DNA from: Torreya grandis
Lineage: Eukaryota; Streptophyta; Pinopsida; Cupressales; Taxaceae
Direction: 5' to 3'
Length of the DNA: 64,000 nt
NCBI GenBank assembly: GCA_037957365.1
Contig: JARHVA010002371.1
Span: 1,364,001-1,428,000 of the forward strand
Positions within the stretch are counted from its first letter, which is position 1. The number at the start of each line of letters is the position of its first letter. Below the pieces are notes generated by a model, which was not told the DNA's origin, did no database searches, and saw only the letters and a list, made by a program, of their open reading frames with translations. This document shows positions 13,055-23,822 of this stretch, piece after piece. A program made the translations under genes and the position numbers.

Positions 13055-13280
13055 CCTAATGCAGTCTAAGTCAAAACATGATATACACTAATACCATCTC
13101 AATTACAATCTACTACACCCTAATGAAATATCAATAAAAATGTGATATATCCTAATGCAATTTTAATTAAAACATTATATACCTTAATGTGATATTATAA
13201 TTAAATTATGACATACCTTCATGCAATCTCACTCATAGCATAATATACCCTAATGGGATCTCAATTAAAAATATTATTAC
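13055..13280. repeat. Minisatellite, ~33-bp unit, about seven degenerate copies
   Basis: Units follow the pattern CCTAATGCAATCTCAATTAA followed by AACATGATATAC. The start word CCTAATG also recurs in the preceding spacer, so both arrays may derive from one older repeat. Confidence 0.75.
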
Positions 13281-13377
13281 TTGAACATGTGCCCTAAAAA
13301 AATTTGCATCCAATTATTTAATGTGCCCTTACAAAGCTTATACAACATATAAAACCAAATTTCATGTAGGAAAATCT

Positions 13378-13780
13378 AATATATGTATGTATGCATGCAT
13401 GCATGTATGTATTTGTGTGTGTGTGTATGTGTACACGCATGCATGCATACATATGTGTATGTATATGTATATGAATATGTATGTATGTATGTGTATATGC
13501 ATATATGTATGTATGCATATGTGTATATATGTATGTATGTATATTGTATATGCATATGTATATTATGTATATATGTATACATATATATGTGTGTATGTGT
13601 GTGTGTGTACATACATGCATAATACACATATGTATATATAATATATATACATATGTACATGCATACATATACATATATATATATATATACACACATACAT
13701 ATATACATGCATACATATATATACACATACATACATATGCATATGCATATACATATACATATATATATATATATATATAG
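13378..13780. repeat. ATGT/ACAT-rich microsatellite
   Basis: About 400 bp of mixed ATGT, GTGT, ATGC and AT steps on one side, turning into ACAT and AC on the other, so each half is roughly complementary to the other. Long open frames of Tyr-Met-Cys-Val or His-Thr-Tyr-Ile on both strands result from the repeat and are not genes. Confidence 0.9.
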
Positions 13781-13871
13781 ATTCGATAGGTTCCTACAAG
13801 ATTTGAATTGTCAGTAATCAATAAAAGTTAAAAATATTATGTGTATACATATATATATATATGTATGTATG

Positions 13872-13948
<77 letters not shown>

Positions 13949-14086
13949 TTATATTTATATATATATACACACACACACATATATGTATACACACACACAC
14001 ACACACACACACACATATGTATACAGATAATATTTTTAACTTTTATTGATTACTAACAATTCATATCTTGTAGGAACCTATCGAGT
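13781..14086. repeat. 70-bp inverted repeat around a microsatellite, overlapping an LTR end
   Basis: Arm 1 (13781-13850) and arm 2 (14017-14086) are reverse complements at about 66 of 70 positions. The 166-bp spacer is only AT, ATGT and AC steps. Arm 2 includes the first 18 bp of the family X LTR that starts at 14069 (TGTAGGAACCTATCGAG), so the inverted copy spans LTR terminus and flank. Both arms keep an open frame with the start MIT.NS.LVGTYR, which is a by-product of their similarity. Confidence 0.85.
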
Positions 14087-15101
14087 CTCAATATCTCTGA
14101 GTGCATGCCTTAAAGAGTACATCGAAAAAGGGGTGGACAGGCCATCGGTGCTTCATAAGATTATCGTTCCTTTTACCACTTGCCATCCACACTCTAGCCT
14201 CTTGAAACCATTAAACCCAAGCTTATTCTTCTTAGTTATATCTACTCCCATCAGTTACTATGTTTTATCCTTCATTTATTGCCTTAGCACCCTTTTGACC
14301 TGTTAATTGTGCTAGGATCACTAGGTTGACCTAGTACAGTTTAGGGACTTTTTCTCTCTTTTGGTTTATTGGCCTCTTGGCTGACCTAGGATAGACCTAG
14401 AGAGTTAGCCCCAAAAACATGCTAAGTCGACTAGGTTGACCTGGCACAAATGATGTTCCTAAATTTTTTTAGGGTAAGTTATTACTATATATACAAGGTC
14501 ATTTACCACTATTTGATAAGAGTGAAGAATTAAGTGAATAAGTGTGAAGGAAAAGCTGCCTATTGACCATTCTACTTTGGGAATAAAGCTTTAGGGTTCA
14601 ATACTTTCTTTGGAGCTCTGATCTAATCTTTTGGATAAGTATTTTGTATGTTTGGATAGATTGTGTAGCCTAGAGCTGATTTATCTTAGTTTTCCTTACA
14701 TACCATGATAATATCTTACAAAATACCTTGGCCAAGGGGGATATTGAGGCTCGGTAGGTTTGTCTTCAAAGGTAAGTATTCCTAAATTTATTCTTCCTTT
14801 TTAAGAGTAGATATACATTGACATGAGTATATGTATTCTATACATGTTTAGTTTAGTTGTTTATTTATTTTGTTTCTAACTGCCACTTTGTGCCAAAAGC
14901 TTTGGTGTGCACTAGATTAGATTTAATTTTATTATTACTAGATTAGTGAAATATTAAATCATAGGACTCTTTTAGGATTGTTATGTAATTGTGTTAGACT
15001 ATAGTCTTTGGAACCCTATCTTACACAGTGTGTTGTGATAAGTGATCCCCTAATCAAGTTTAGTGGATCCTCACATTGGTCATGATCCCTCCTAATAATT
15101 G
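14069..15101 (+). repeat. LTR of family X, left part
   Basis: Starts TGTAGGAACC and runs to the target duplication AATTG (15097-15101) of Element 1. The remaining 87 bp of this LTR is at 23716-23802, giving about 1.12 kb in total, like the copy at 1081-2220. A TATATATACAAGG block lies near 14486. Confidence 0.75.
14485..14493 (+). promoter_or_regulatory. TATA-like box of family X LTR
   Basis: CTATATATACAAGGTC, at the same relative place as 1793-1801 in the other LTR copy. Promoter role inferred. Confidence 0.5.
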
Positions 15102-17747
15102 TGTTGGTTGAATATGTTGTCTATCAGCGTATTGATAAAAAAATAGGTCTTATCAGCCAAAACAAGAAGATTAGTCATCCTAATGTGTAAGTTTATCACA
15201 TCAGAAGGAGACTGCTCTCTCCTCTCATCAAGGGGAGGTTCCCTATGGATATGATATGTATATGTATAAACAGAAAATAATACTCAAGGGTGGGACAAGT
15301 CATCCATCTCTCTTTCTTCAGAGATGATGTATACAAAACAAAGAAAAAACTCAAGGGAATGATAGATAGCACTCCTCTTCTTTAAGAAGAACTATTCAGC
15401 CAGCCACAAGAATACTCCTGGAAATAAAAGTAGAATGTAACTGAAGATATGGTAACCAACAAGTTGAGACATAGCACAAAGTCTCTATCTGAAATGCTCA
15501 AGAGTAATATATGAAGGACAAAGAGGGCACAAAGTCTTCTCAAAGTCCTTTACATAGAAATGAAAAGAAAACACACTGAAGGCAGCTATGGGGGCACAAA
15601 TTCTCTCCACAGCTGATTCTTCAGGACACCTTCCTGACTAATTTTACTAATCCTGCTTGTTAAATTAATGGAACAAAAAAGATATCACAGCACAAAGTCT
15701 GAAAAATTCCCTTGCTTTCTTATTCCATTGATAGAATATGATCAACAGACTAAGCACAAAGTCTCAATGATGCCTCTCAATTTGGGTAGAGTTTCGTTCA
15801 GATTGTCAAAAAAGAGATACAATTATAATGAAAGAAAGTCCCTTATATAGCCACTTGAAGAAGGACTCGAGAATAGTAATACATCATGATGCATTGGGAA
15901 ATGTTAGGAAGATAGGCTGGAACTTTGGGGCATTTTACCCATTTGATCTTTTCAATGTAGATAAACAAGCCATGCAATTGAAAGATTACAACTTTTAATG
16001 TCCACCTGGTGGTCTGCTCTTGTCTTCATCGTTCCTCTTTTCCAGATTAATTGAATCGGGCCCTAGATTCATCCATTATTCTGTCTTTCCTCACTTTCAG
16101 CTAATTTTTGTCTTGAATTCTAGAAATGCATTTGGGTCTATAAATCAAAGGATCAACGGCTATTTCATTATCTTTAAAATTGACATTTACATGCCCGTCA
16201 ATGTGATCTCAACGGCTAGTTCACTATCCTAAATTTGACGTCTTTGTGGGTGTCACCCCTTGGTCTTCTTTTGGCTTTTAGGTTTGTATTCTTCCATTTT
16301 GGACTTTACCCTTTTGGGCCTTAAGAAATCTTCTATGTCAAGTCGGATTGATCCTTCACTTTGGCCGCCAAGAGTCCCCCACAAGGGCACCTGCCCTTCG
16401 GGGTCCTTCGGCAACCCTTTGCTTTAGCAATCCCCACGGACAAATCCCTAAGCTTTATATTTGAGTCTCCCCCATGGACATTTGTCCTACAGACAATTTT
16501 CCTAGGGAAAATTCCCATGGACAATTTTCCCGGGGAAAATTCCTGCAGACAAAAGTCTGCGGAAATTTGTTCTGCAAAGTCTTTTGAGCCCACAGTCACT
16601 TAACTGTTTCTTCAAAAATAACCCTTTTGAAGGGTGTTTTGGCCAATTAAGTGTCCTCCACAAGGGTACTTGTCCTTTAGGAAGTCTCTTTCTACATTGA
16701 ACTGCCCCTTTGAACTTTGATGTTGAACCAATCGGTTAAACCAAAAATGGTTCAAACCAATGGTTCAATGAATTAAACAAGCCGATGAACTAAACATTGA
16801 ACTGCTCCTTTGAACTGATAGTTGAACCATTTGATTGAACCAATCTGTTGAACCAATCCATTAAACTGGTTCAATGGTTCAACAAAGTGTGCTGGGCCCC
16901 TTTGAACCAAAAGCCGATGAACTATCCAATGAACCAAGTGGTTGAACCAATCGTTGAACTAAGACGTTGAACCAAGTTTTAGTTCAACGGTTCAAACAAA
17001 GCTTTGAAAAATGTCTTTGAACTTGCTATTGAACCTATAGATGTTGAACCAAAGGATGAATTGAAAGAATGAACCAACTGAGTGAAAATAAAGAGTTGAA
17101 CCACTTAGTTGAATCAAGCCATTGAACTATCCCTTTGGTTGAACCTGCCATTGAACCTTGAACTCATTGAACCTTTGAACCAAAATGGTTCAATGGTTCA
17201 ACTGTTCTATGGTTCAAGCTGCCTTATTTTGGCCAAGTGTCTTAAATTTGATGAACCAATTGAAGCGATTGAACTTTGAACCTTGATGAAGCACTTAACT
17301 CTTTCCAAAGATGTTGAACTTGTTGAACCTTTGAACTCGTTGAACCTTTGAACCAAAATGGTTCAACGGTTCAATGGTTCAAGTCTTTGTTTGCACTCAG
17401 ATGTCTACCGATGAGGATTTTCAATTGAACCAAAGTTCTGAACCAATTTTGGAAAATGACCAAGCGTTGAAAACCAATTCTTTTGACTGAAACAGCCTGT
17501 AGAAGCCTTTGAACCTATATAAATGAACCTGCCTATAGAAATTGAAGATACAAGGTCTGTAGAAATCAACATGTAAATTCCATTAAACTTGAATTGCAAA
17601 GTTTGTAGATTTTTTGAGAAGCTTTGAAAATGAGGAATCTAAATGTCTAAGAGAAATTTTTGAAAATGGAAGATACAATTTTGGTCTGTAAGACCAAAAT
17701 ATTTCAAATGTTATCCCAAAAATGACTGTTACTTTTGGGGGACAACA
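15102..17747 (-). repeat. Element 1 3' LTR (2646 bp)
   Basis: Pairs with 21031-23710 over its full length; single-base and small indel differences are frequent, so the insertion is not very recent. TATA box at 15843-15849. The AATTG duplication directly abuts its outer end. Directly inside, at 17748 and beyond, the polypurine-like tract expected in minus orientation is weak (AGAGCTAGC). Confidence 0.95.
15843..15849 (-). promoter_or_regulatory. TATA box of Element 1 3' LTR
   Basis: Minus strand CTATATAAGGGACTTTC, the counterpart of 21773-21779. Confidence 0.65.
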
Positions 17748-17977
17748 GCTAGCTCTAGTTGGGGAACTTCTATCAATTGCAAAATGAATTGAAAGGAGTA
17801 GAATCCAAAATCTCTAGTGTCTTCAAGTGTACCATTGGGCTTCAGAGTCATGCTACCCAGTAATGAAAGGTTCCAAAAATGGAAACAAATAAAACAAAAT
17901 AGAATTGAAAACTGTACAAATAAACATATATACAGATGGAATGATCTGATACTTCAAGATTTAAAGTATTTTAGATG

Positions 17978-18823
17978 CTACTTTTTGGGAGATAATGAAA
18001 ATAATGTTCTATCCTGGTAAACCATCAGGAAACTATTTTGTCCCCAGAAATGGTGACGAGCGAATGGAGCTCTCCACAAGAAAATTGATATTTTATATCT
18101 TGCTATTGACTCTTTCTTCTTCTTGCCCCATGGCAAGATGTGTTCTTCAAAATGAAAACCATAACTCCTTGCTTTCTTGGTGACAGATTCCTTTGCCTGA
18201 TTTTGATTTGCAGTAGCATGATCCACCATTATAACTTGTTGTTCTGTTGGTTCAGTGTAGCACATGATTTGATCGTCTAAGTCAAACTCTTGAAAAACTG
18301 TCAGATTATCATCTCCTTTGATGTGAATGAGTTTGACTTCTTCATCTTGAGCAATCTTCAATTTAGGCAATGGAGATTCACATCCAGCTATGTTTTTGGT
18401 GTTGTTGACTTGCAAATTTCCAAAAGGAAGAATATCTCTTTGAGGAGATATCAACATAGTCCCAACTCTATCATTGGTGGAAGAATTGCTATCATCATCA
18501 GAAGTTGATCTCTTATCAAATTTTCCTTCATTAGAGATGGAAGATCCTTCCTTGTTTATACTGTGCTCTACCAATTCTCCTAAAGTCTTGTTTGGATCAA
18601 TTCTTAGATTTTCAGTTATAGGACTTTCATCTATAAGAACATGAACATCCTCTATGGTAAAGAAATAATTACCCCTGCCTGAAGATTCAAATAGAATTTG
18701 TGTTGCAGGGGATGATGTTTGGGTCACTACATACTTTACTTCCTTTTCAGGGAGTAATCTCTTCATCACGCCTTGGACAAGGATCCTTGCCTCAGATAGA
18801 TCCATGTTTAGTTCTCCTCCCAC
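17978..18823 (-). CDS. Fused ORF: protease end, partial RNase H, integrase tail
   Basis: 281 codons without a stop, in frame with gag and protease. The ORF start at 18823 uses a GTG codon inside the protease end, so it is a segment of the older polyprotein rather than a gene with its own start. Residues 1-25 are the protease end (GGELNMDLSEARI). Around residues 105-180 lies a partial RNase H related to Element 2 (VGTMLISPQRDILPF); the conserved Glu of the active site is changed (AGCES instead of VEYES) and the C-terminal half is gone. From about residue 245, WRAPFARHHFWGQNSFL matches the extreme C-terminus of the Element 2 integrase. RT, the second RNase H and the integrase core were deleted while the frame stayed open. 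Function as an independent protein is unproven. Confidence 0.75.
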   Translation of the reverse strand: MGGELNMDLSEARILVQGVMKRLLPEKEVKYVVTQTSSPATQILFESSGRGNYFFTIEDVHVLIDESPITENLRIDPNKTLGELVEHSINKEGSSISNEGKFDKRSTSDDDSNSSTNDRVGTMLISPQRDILPFGNLQVNNTKNIAGCESPLPKLKIAQDEEVKLIHIKGDDNLTVFQEFDLDDQIMCYTEPTEQQVIMVDHATANQNQAKESVTKKARSYGFHFEEHILPWGKKKKESIARYKISIFLWRAPFARHHFWGQNSFLMVYQDRTLFSLSPKK

Positions 18824-19200
18824 ATCCTTGCAAAAATTTCATCCAAGCAAAATGCCATAAGATGTTGGGACGTTATCCACTAATACAGTCATTTTAATCC
18901 TCTTATCTAGAAAGGCTACGAATGCAAATTGAGCATCTTTGATTTGCCCTAGCAATGGCACTTGCTTATTCTCCATGGAGAAACATCTCCCAAATGTCTT
19001 GGTCAATGTGAAACCAAGAGACTCAGTGACTTTAGTAGGCATGACATTGTCATATGCGCTTGAGTCTATAATACAGTTACTCAGCTTGTGCCCATTGATT
19101 AACAGGGAAACATAGAAGGGTTCTATTTTTCTAGGAGCAACTGGAGGAGTAATGATCAGATTATTTGGAATAGGCGTATTCTTTGTAGAATCAAGAATTA
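18824..19200 (-). pseudogene. Element 1 aspartic protease
   Basis: Processing protease domain in the gag frame. EPFYVSLLINGHKLSNCIID leads into the active-site region, which reads D-S-S instead of the canonical D-S-G, so the catalytic Asp stays but the Gly is lost. The later block TFGRCFSMENKQVPLLGQIK is nearly identical to Element 2, and the flap and end block GILLG is followed by a stop (TGA, 18839-18841) where Element 2 has a Gln codon. The frame then runs into the fused ORF below. Confidence 0.85.
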
Positions 19201-19249
19201 CTTTTTTTGCCTTTTGTCCTACAAGGATGGTTTAATTTTTAACATATTG

Positions 19250-20632
19250 AACCAGCTTATTTAGTTGACCCATATTAGATTGTAAGTATTCAAATTCAGA
19301 CATATGTTTTTTTGTCTTTTTGACATGATCAATTATGTCAAATAGCTAAATCAAGCTAGGTATAGAGAAAGGTACTTCAACTTTCTAAATTTTAGGAGGG
19401 ATGGGAGGTGGACTAGTTTGTGAATTAGAAGTAGAAGGGGAAGGCACAACAGACGTATTTACCTTTTGAGTAATGACTAGATCTTTTGGTTGAAAAGGCA
19501 AATTAGTTCCATGCTTGACAATTGTGACTGTTGGTTGTGATTGCTCTTCTATCTTCTCTTTATCATCCTGCTAGGCTGATTGGTTCTTGGACCTGGTAAA
19601 CACTGCATATGATCCATTTGAAGCTTCTCCTTTGCTTTCGAGTTCATCTTGGCAATTCATGAAACCAATGTGGGAGTCACCAATTGATTCTTCTTAACTA
19701 TCTTGAATGATATCAGCATCATTTTCTTGATTTAATTTAGGCTGATAAGAGAATTTTGATTCTACTTCAAGATATCTCATTGCTAAATTAGTTAGAAGAG
19801 CTTTCAAGGCAAGTTTCCCTTGTGGAGGAGGAAGGGGATTTTTTTGTCCTTGGTTTTTGGCAACATTGCCCTAATATGACTGATTTGGGAATGTCCTTCT
19901 ATATGTAGGAGCAAAAGACATTCCTTGAGCCATTTTCTTTTTGAGAGCAAGGAACTCATTTGTTAATTTCTGCACCATTGGATCTACGGTGCTTGTAGAT
20001 GCAAATTCGGAAGATGATGAAGCTCTGTTTCTATTGGGATCTCTTCTTATCTTCCCCGCTAAGATGAGATCATCTTTTACTTCAGTGGCCAAAAGTTGAG
20101 CTATAGCAAGATCTATTTGGCCAGCATGTCTCAAGAGAAAACTGACTTCAGGTAGCTGAGAATTAATGAAAAAGCATTTGAGATTCTCAGCTGTAGGTCT
20201 AGCAATGACAAGGATTCTATTTCTCAATTTGTCAAATTTAGCTATGAAGTCTCTCATAAGCTCATGAGGGTCTTTCTTCATCTGTGTAAGTTGACCCAGA
20301 AGTGTATGTGCATCTTCTACAGGTTTGAATCTAGCTTCAAACTTAGCTTTAAGAGTATTCTAATTAGTCACAAATCGAGCCTGTAAATGGTAAAACCAAT
20401 CTGCAGCAGGACCTTGTAGTGTTTCAATAAAAATCCTGACTGCTACATCTTCAAACTCTACCCCAATTACTCCACAAGCTATACTAAATGCTGCAATGTG
20501 TTCATCAGGATGAACTTTTCCATCATCATAAAATTTAGGGAAATTCTTCCTAGAACTGCGTGGAAGCTCATGTAGAGGAGGAGTAAGATTGAGAGGACCA
20601 AAAGCATTACCCCAGGGGCCTTGAACTGCCAT
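19250..20632 (-). pseudogene. gag: Element 1 gag (capsid polyprotein), stops in frame
   Basis: Structural protein that would form the virus-like particle. It opens at 20632 with MAVQGPWGNAFGPLNLTPPL. The retrotransposon gag domain follows (KFYDDGKVHPDEHIAAF, then ETLQGPAADWFYHLQARF), then EFYSLxQ-equivalent sequence up to NSQLPEVSFLLRHAG. After that comes a charged linker with Pro-rich and Ser-rich parts. All pieces lie in a single frame that continues into the protease. It is interrupted by in-frame stops, for example just after 20360 and at 19871, and several more in the linker. I see no CCHC zinc knuckle. This is the best preserved gag of its family here; Element 2 has lost most of it. Confidence 0.85.
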
Positions 20633-21007
20633 TATAAGATTTTGAAAAGGAGGGATAACAATCTCAATGGGGTAATTATAGGCATAGCTTTATCAACAGT
20701 AGAAGTAGATACTTCATCTGGTAATGGGGATCTAGCTTTAGTAGGAGGGAAGCTCTTGGTTCGTTGGAGATGAGATGGTGAAGGAAATAGATCAAAATCA
20801 CTTTGCTGTACTAGCTCAAATATAGGATCAATGACACCTTTAGCCCTTTGGCTTCATGCATACCTTAAATCTATCAGATTATAAAATAGAAATGGAGAAG
20901 AATTGACCTTGCTTCAGTTAAAGCTAGGGGCTTTAAACTATGCATTCTTTCTTGGTTGGTGTGGAGGTGAATGGAATGGATAGACTATAAATGGATGATG
21001 GGTATTA

Positions 21008-21025
21008 TCCCTAGTGGAGTCACCA
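21008..21025 (-). other. Primer binding site of Element 1
   Basis: TGGTGACTCCACTAGGGA, five bases after the 5' LTR end. The identical 18-mer is at 37183-37200 in Element 2. It must be complementary to a host tRNA 3' end; I did not assign which. Confidence 0.75.
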
Positions 21026-21030
21026 AAAAT

Positions 21031-23710
21031 TGTTGGTTGAATATTTTTTCTATCATCATACTGATAAACAAAATAGGTCTTATCAGCCAAAGCAAGAAGA
21101 TTAGTCATCCTAATGTGTAAGTTTATCACATCAAAAGGAGACTGCTCTCTCCTCTCATCAAGGAGAGGTTCCCTATGGATATGCTATGTATATGTATAAA
21201 CAAAAAATAATACTCAAGGGTGGGACAAGTCATCCATCTCTCTTTCTTCAGAGATCATGTATACAAAACAAAGGAAAAACTCAAGGGAATGACAGACAAA
21301 ACTCCTCTTCTTTCAGAAGAACTATTCAGCCAGCCACAAGAATACTCCTAAAAATAAAAGCAGAATGTAATTAAAGATATGGTAACCAGCAAGTCGAGAC
21401 ACAGCACCAAGTCTCTATCTAAAATGCTCAAGAGTAATATACGAAGGACAAAGAGGGCACAAAGTCTTCTCAAAGTCCTTTACATAGAAATGAAAAGAAA
21501 ACACACTAAAGGCAGCTATGGGGGCACAAAGTCTCTCCACAGTTGATTCTTCAGGACACCTTCCTCACTAATTTTACTAATCTTGCTTGTTAAATTAATG
21601 GAAAAAAAAAGATATCACAACACAAAGTTTGAAAAATTCCCTTGCTTTCTTATTCCATTAACAGAATAGGATCAACAGACTGAGCACAAAGTCTCAATGA
21701 TGCCTCTCAATTTGGGTAGAGTTTCATTCAAATTGTCAAAAAAGAGATACAATTATAATGAAAGAAAGTCCCTTATATAGCCACTTGAATAATGACTCGA
21801 GAACAGTAATACATCATTATGCATTGGGAAATGTTAGGAAGATAGGCTGGAACTTTGGGGCATTTTACCCATTTGATCTTTTCAATGTAGATAAACAAGC
21901 CATGTAATTGAAAGATTACAACTTTCAATGTCCACCTGGCAGTCTGATCTTGTCTTCATCATTCCTCCTTTCCAGATTAATTGAATCAAGCCTTAGATTC
22001 ATCCATTGTTCTATCTTTCCTCACTTTTAGCTGATTTTTGTCTTGAATTTTGAAAATGCATTTGGGTCTGTAAATCAAAGGATCAACAACTATTTCATTG
22101 TCTTTAAAATTGACGTTTACATGCCCATCAATGTGATTTGAATGGCTAGTTCACTCTCTTGAATTTGACGTCTTTGTGGGCATCACCCCTTGGTCTTCTT
22201 TCAGCTTTCAGGTTTGTATTCTTCCAATTTGGACTTTACCCTTTCAAGCCTTAAGAAATAGTCTGTTTCAAGTTAGATTGATCCTTCACTTTGGCCACTG
22301 AGAGTCCCCCACAAGGGCACCTGCCCTTCGGGGTCCTTCAGCAACCCTTTGCTTTAGCAATCCCCACAGACAAATCCTTGGGCTTTATATTTGAGTCTCC
22401 CCCATGGGTAATTCCCACAGACATTTGTCCCATGGAAAATTTTCACTGACAATTTACCCAGGGAAAATTCCTATGAATAATTTGCCTGGGGAAAATTCCC
22501 GCAGACAAAAGTCCATGGAAATTTGTTATGCAAAGTCTTTTGAGCCCATAGACACTTTACTGTTTCTTCAAAAATAACCCTTCCAAAGGGTGTTTTGGCT
22601 AATTAAGTGTCCTTCACAAGGGCACTTGTCCTTTAGGAAGTCTCTTTCTACATTGAACTGCACCTTTGAACTTTGACGTTGAACCAATCGATTGAACCAG
22701 AAATGGTTCAAGCCGATGGTTCAATGAATTAAACAAGCCAATGAACTAAACATTGAACCGCTCCTTTGAACTTTCCTTTGAACCAACCGTTGAACCATTT
22801 GATTGAACCAATCCATTGAACCATTTTAATGATTCAATGAAGCACGTTGAGCCCCTTTGAACCAAAAGCCGATGAACTATCCAATAAACCAAGTGGTTGA
22901 ACCAATCGTTGAACTAAGATGTTGAACCAAGTTTTGGTTCAATGGTTCAAACAAAGCTTTGAAAAATGTCTTTGAACCTATTGTTGAACCTGTAGATGTT
23001 GAACCAAAGGATGAATTGAAAGAATGAACCAACTAAGTGAAAATAAAGAGTTGAACCACTTAGTTGAACCGAGCCATTAAACTGTCCCTTTGGTTAAACT
23101 TGCCATTGAACCTTGAACTCGTTGAACCTTTGAACCAAAATGGTTCAATGGTTCAATGGTTCAATGGTTCAAGCCACCTTATTTTGGTCAAGTGTCTTGA
23201 AGCTGATGAACCCATTAAAGCGATTGAACTTTGAACCTTGATGAAGCACTTAACTCTTGCCAAAGACATTAAACTTGTTGAACTTTGAACTTGTTGAACC
23301 TTTGAACTCGTTGAACCAAAATGGTTCAACGATTTAATGGTTCAAGTCTTTATTTGCACTCAGATGTCTGTCGATGAAGATTTTTAATTGAACCAAAGCT
23401 CTAAACCAATTTTTGAAAATGACCAAGCATTGAAAACCAATTCTTTTGACTGAAACAACCTACAGAAGCCTTTGAACCTATATAAATGAACCTGCCTATA
23501 GAAACTGAAAATACAAACTCCGTAGAAATCAACATGTAAAGTCCATTGAAATTGACTTGCAAAGTCTGTAGATTTTTTGAGAAGCATTGAAAATGAGGAA
23601 TCTGAATGTCTAAGAGAAATTTTTGAAAATGGAAGATATAATTTTGGTCTGTAAGACCAAAAGATTTCAAATGTTATCCCAAAAATGACTGTTACTTTTG
23701 GGGGACAACA
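21031..23710 (-). repeat. Element 1 5' LTR (2680 bp)
   Basis: In element orientation it starts TGTTGTCCCCC at 23710 and ends CAACCAACA at 21031. It contains a region dense in GGTTCAA and TTGAACC words (about 22650-23380), a block of near-palindromes (22420-22520), a TATA box (21773-21779) and five GACTTTGTGC-like words after it. It is the full-length partner of 15102-17747. Confidence 0.95.
21773..21779 (-). promoter_or_regulatory. TATA box of Element 1 5' LTR
   Basis: Minus strand CTATATAAGGGACTTTC. The same context is found at 15843-15849 (other LTR) and in Element 2 at 36363 and 43216, which supports a conserved LTR promoter. Confidence 0.65.
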
Positions 23711-23715
23711 AATTG

Positions 23716-23802
23716 TATGCCCCCAATCAGAAGTGTAGGTGTGTTCTATCCCATCTAATCTAGGATTGATTTATGAACATGATGTATTTCTGATTGCATG
23801 CA
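23716..23802 (+). repeat. LTR of family X, right part after nested insertion
   Basis: Continues the LTR 14069-15101 after removal of Element 1. It ends GATTGCATGCA, like the end of the copy at 1081. Its first bases carry the second AATTG duplication (23711-23715 lies just before). Confidence 0.75.
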
Positions 23803-23805
23803 TTA

Positions 23806-23822
23806 TGGTGAACCCATTGTGA
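23806..23822 (+). other. Primer binding site of family X copy 2
   Basis: TGGTGAACCCATTGTGA three bases after the LTR end. Compared with 1061-1077 on the minus strand, the two copies differ at two positions (CATT versus CAAC). Confidence 0.65.

Larger units (their letters stand above)
15102..23710 (-). mobile_element. Element 1: nested Tat-like gypsy retrotransposon, pol-deleted
   Basis: Complete insertion of 8609 bp with two LTRs and a perfect 5-bp target duplication AATTG at 15097-15101 and 23711-23715. It starts TGTTGG and ends CAACA on the plus strand, so the ends are inverted TGTTG/CAACA. The internal region (17748-21030, 3.28 kb) holds primer site, gag, protease and a fused remnant, all minus strand. 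RT, the Ty3 RNase H and the integrase core are missing. It is a sister of Element 2, sharing LTR blocks, primer site and gag-pro sequence. It sits inside a family X LTR and is therefore younger than that insertion. Confidence 0.95.

Noticed and set aside
12527..13280. Regular repeats as a possible CRISPR array
   Set aside because: Units are degenerate along their whole length, with no conserved repeat and unique spacer pattern, and the sequence is plant nuclear DNA.
13318..14056. Many open frames on both strands of Tyr/Ile/Met/Cys/Val/His/Thr repeats, up to 167 codons
   Set aside because: They are translations of AT, ATGT and AC microsatellites and appear in all frames; no protein is implied.
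16690..17420. GGTTCAA words as tRNA B-boxes or tRNA-derived SINEs
   Set aside because: No A-box, no cloverleaf and no spacing like Pol III promoters; words occur in both orientations in LTR U3.
18700..18897. Plus-strand frames within 17978-20632
   Set aside because: They are antisense shadows of the minus-strand gag-protease polyprotein of Element 1.
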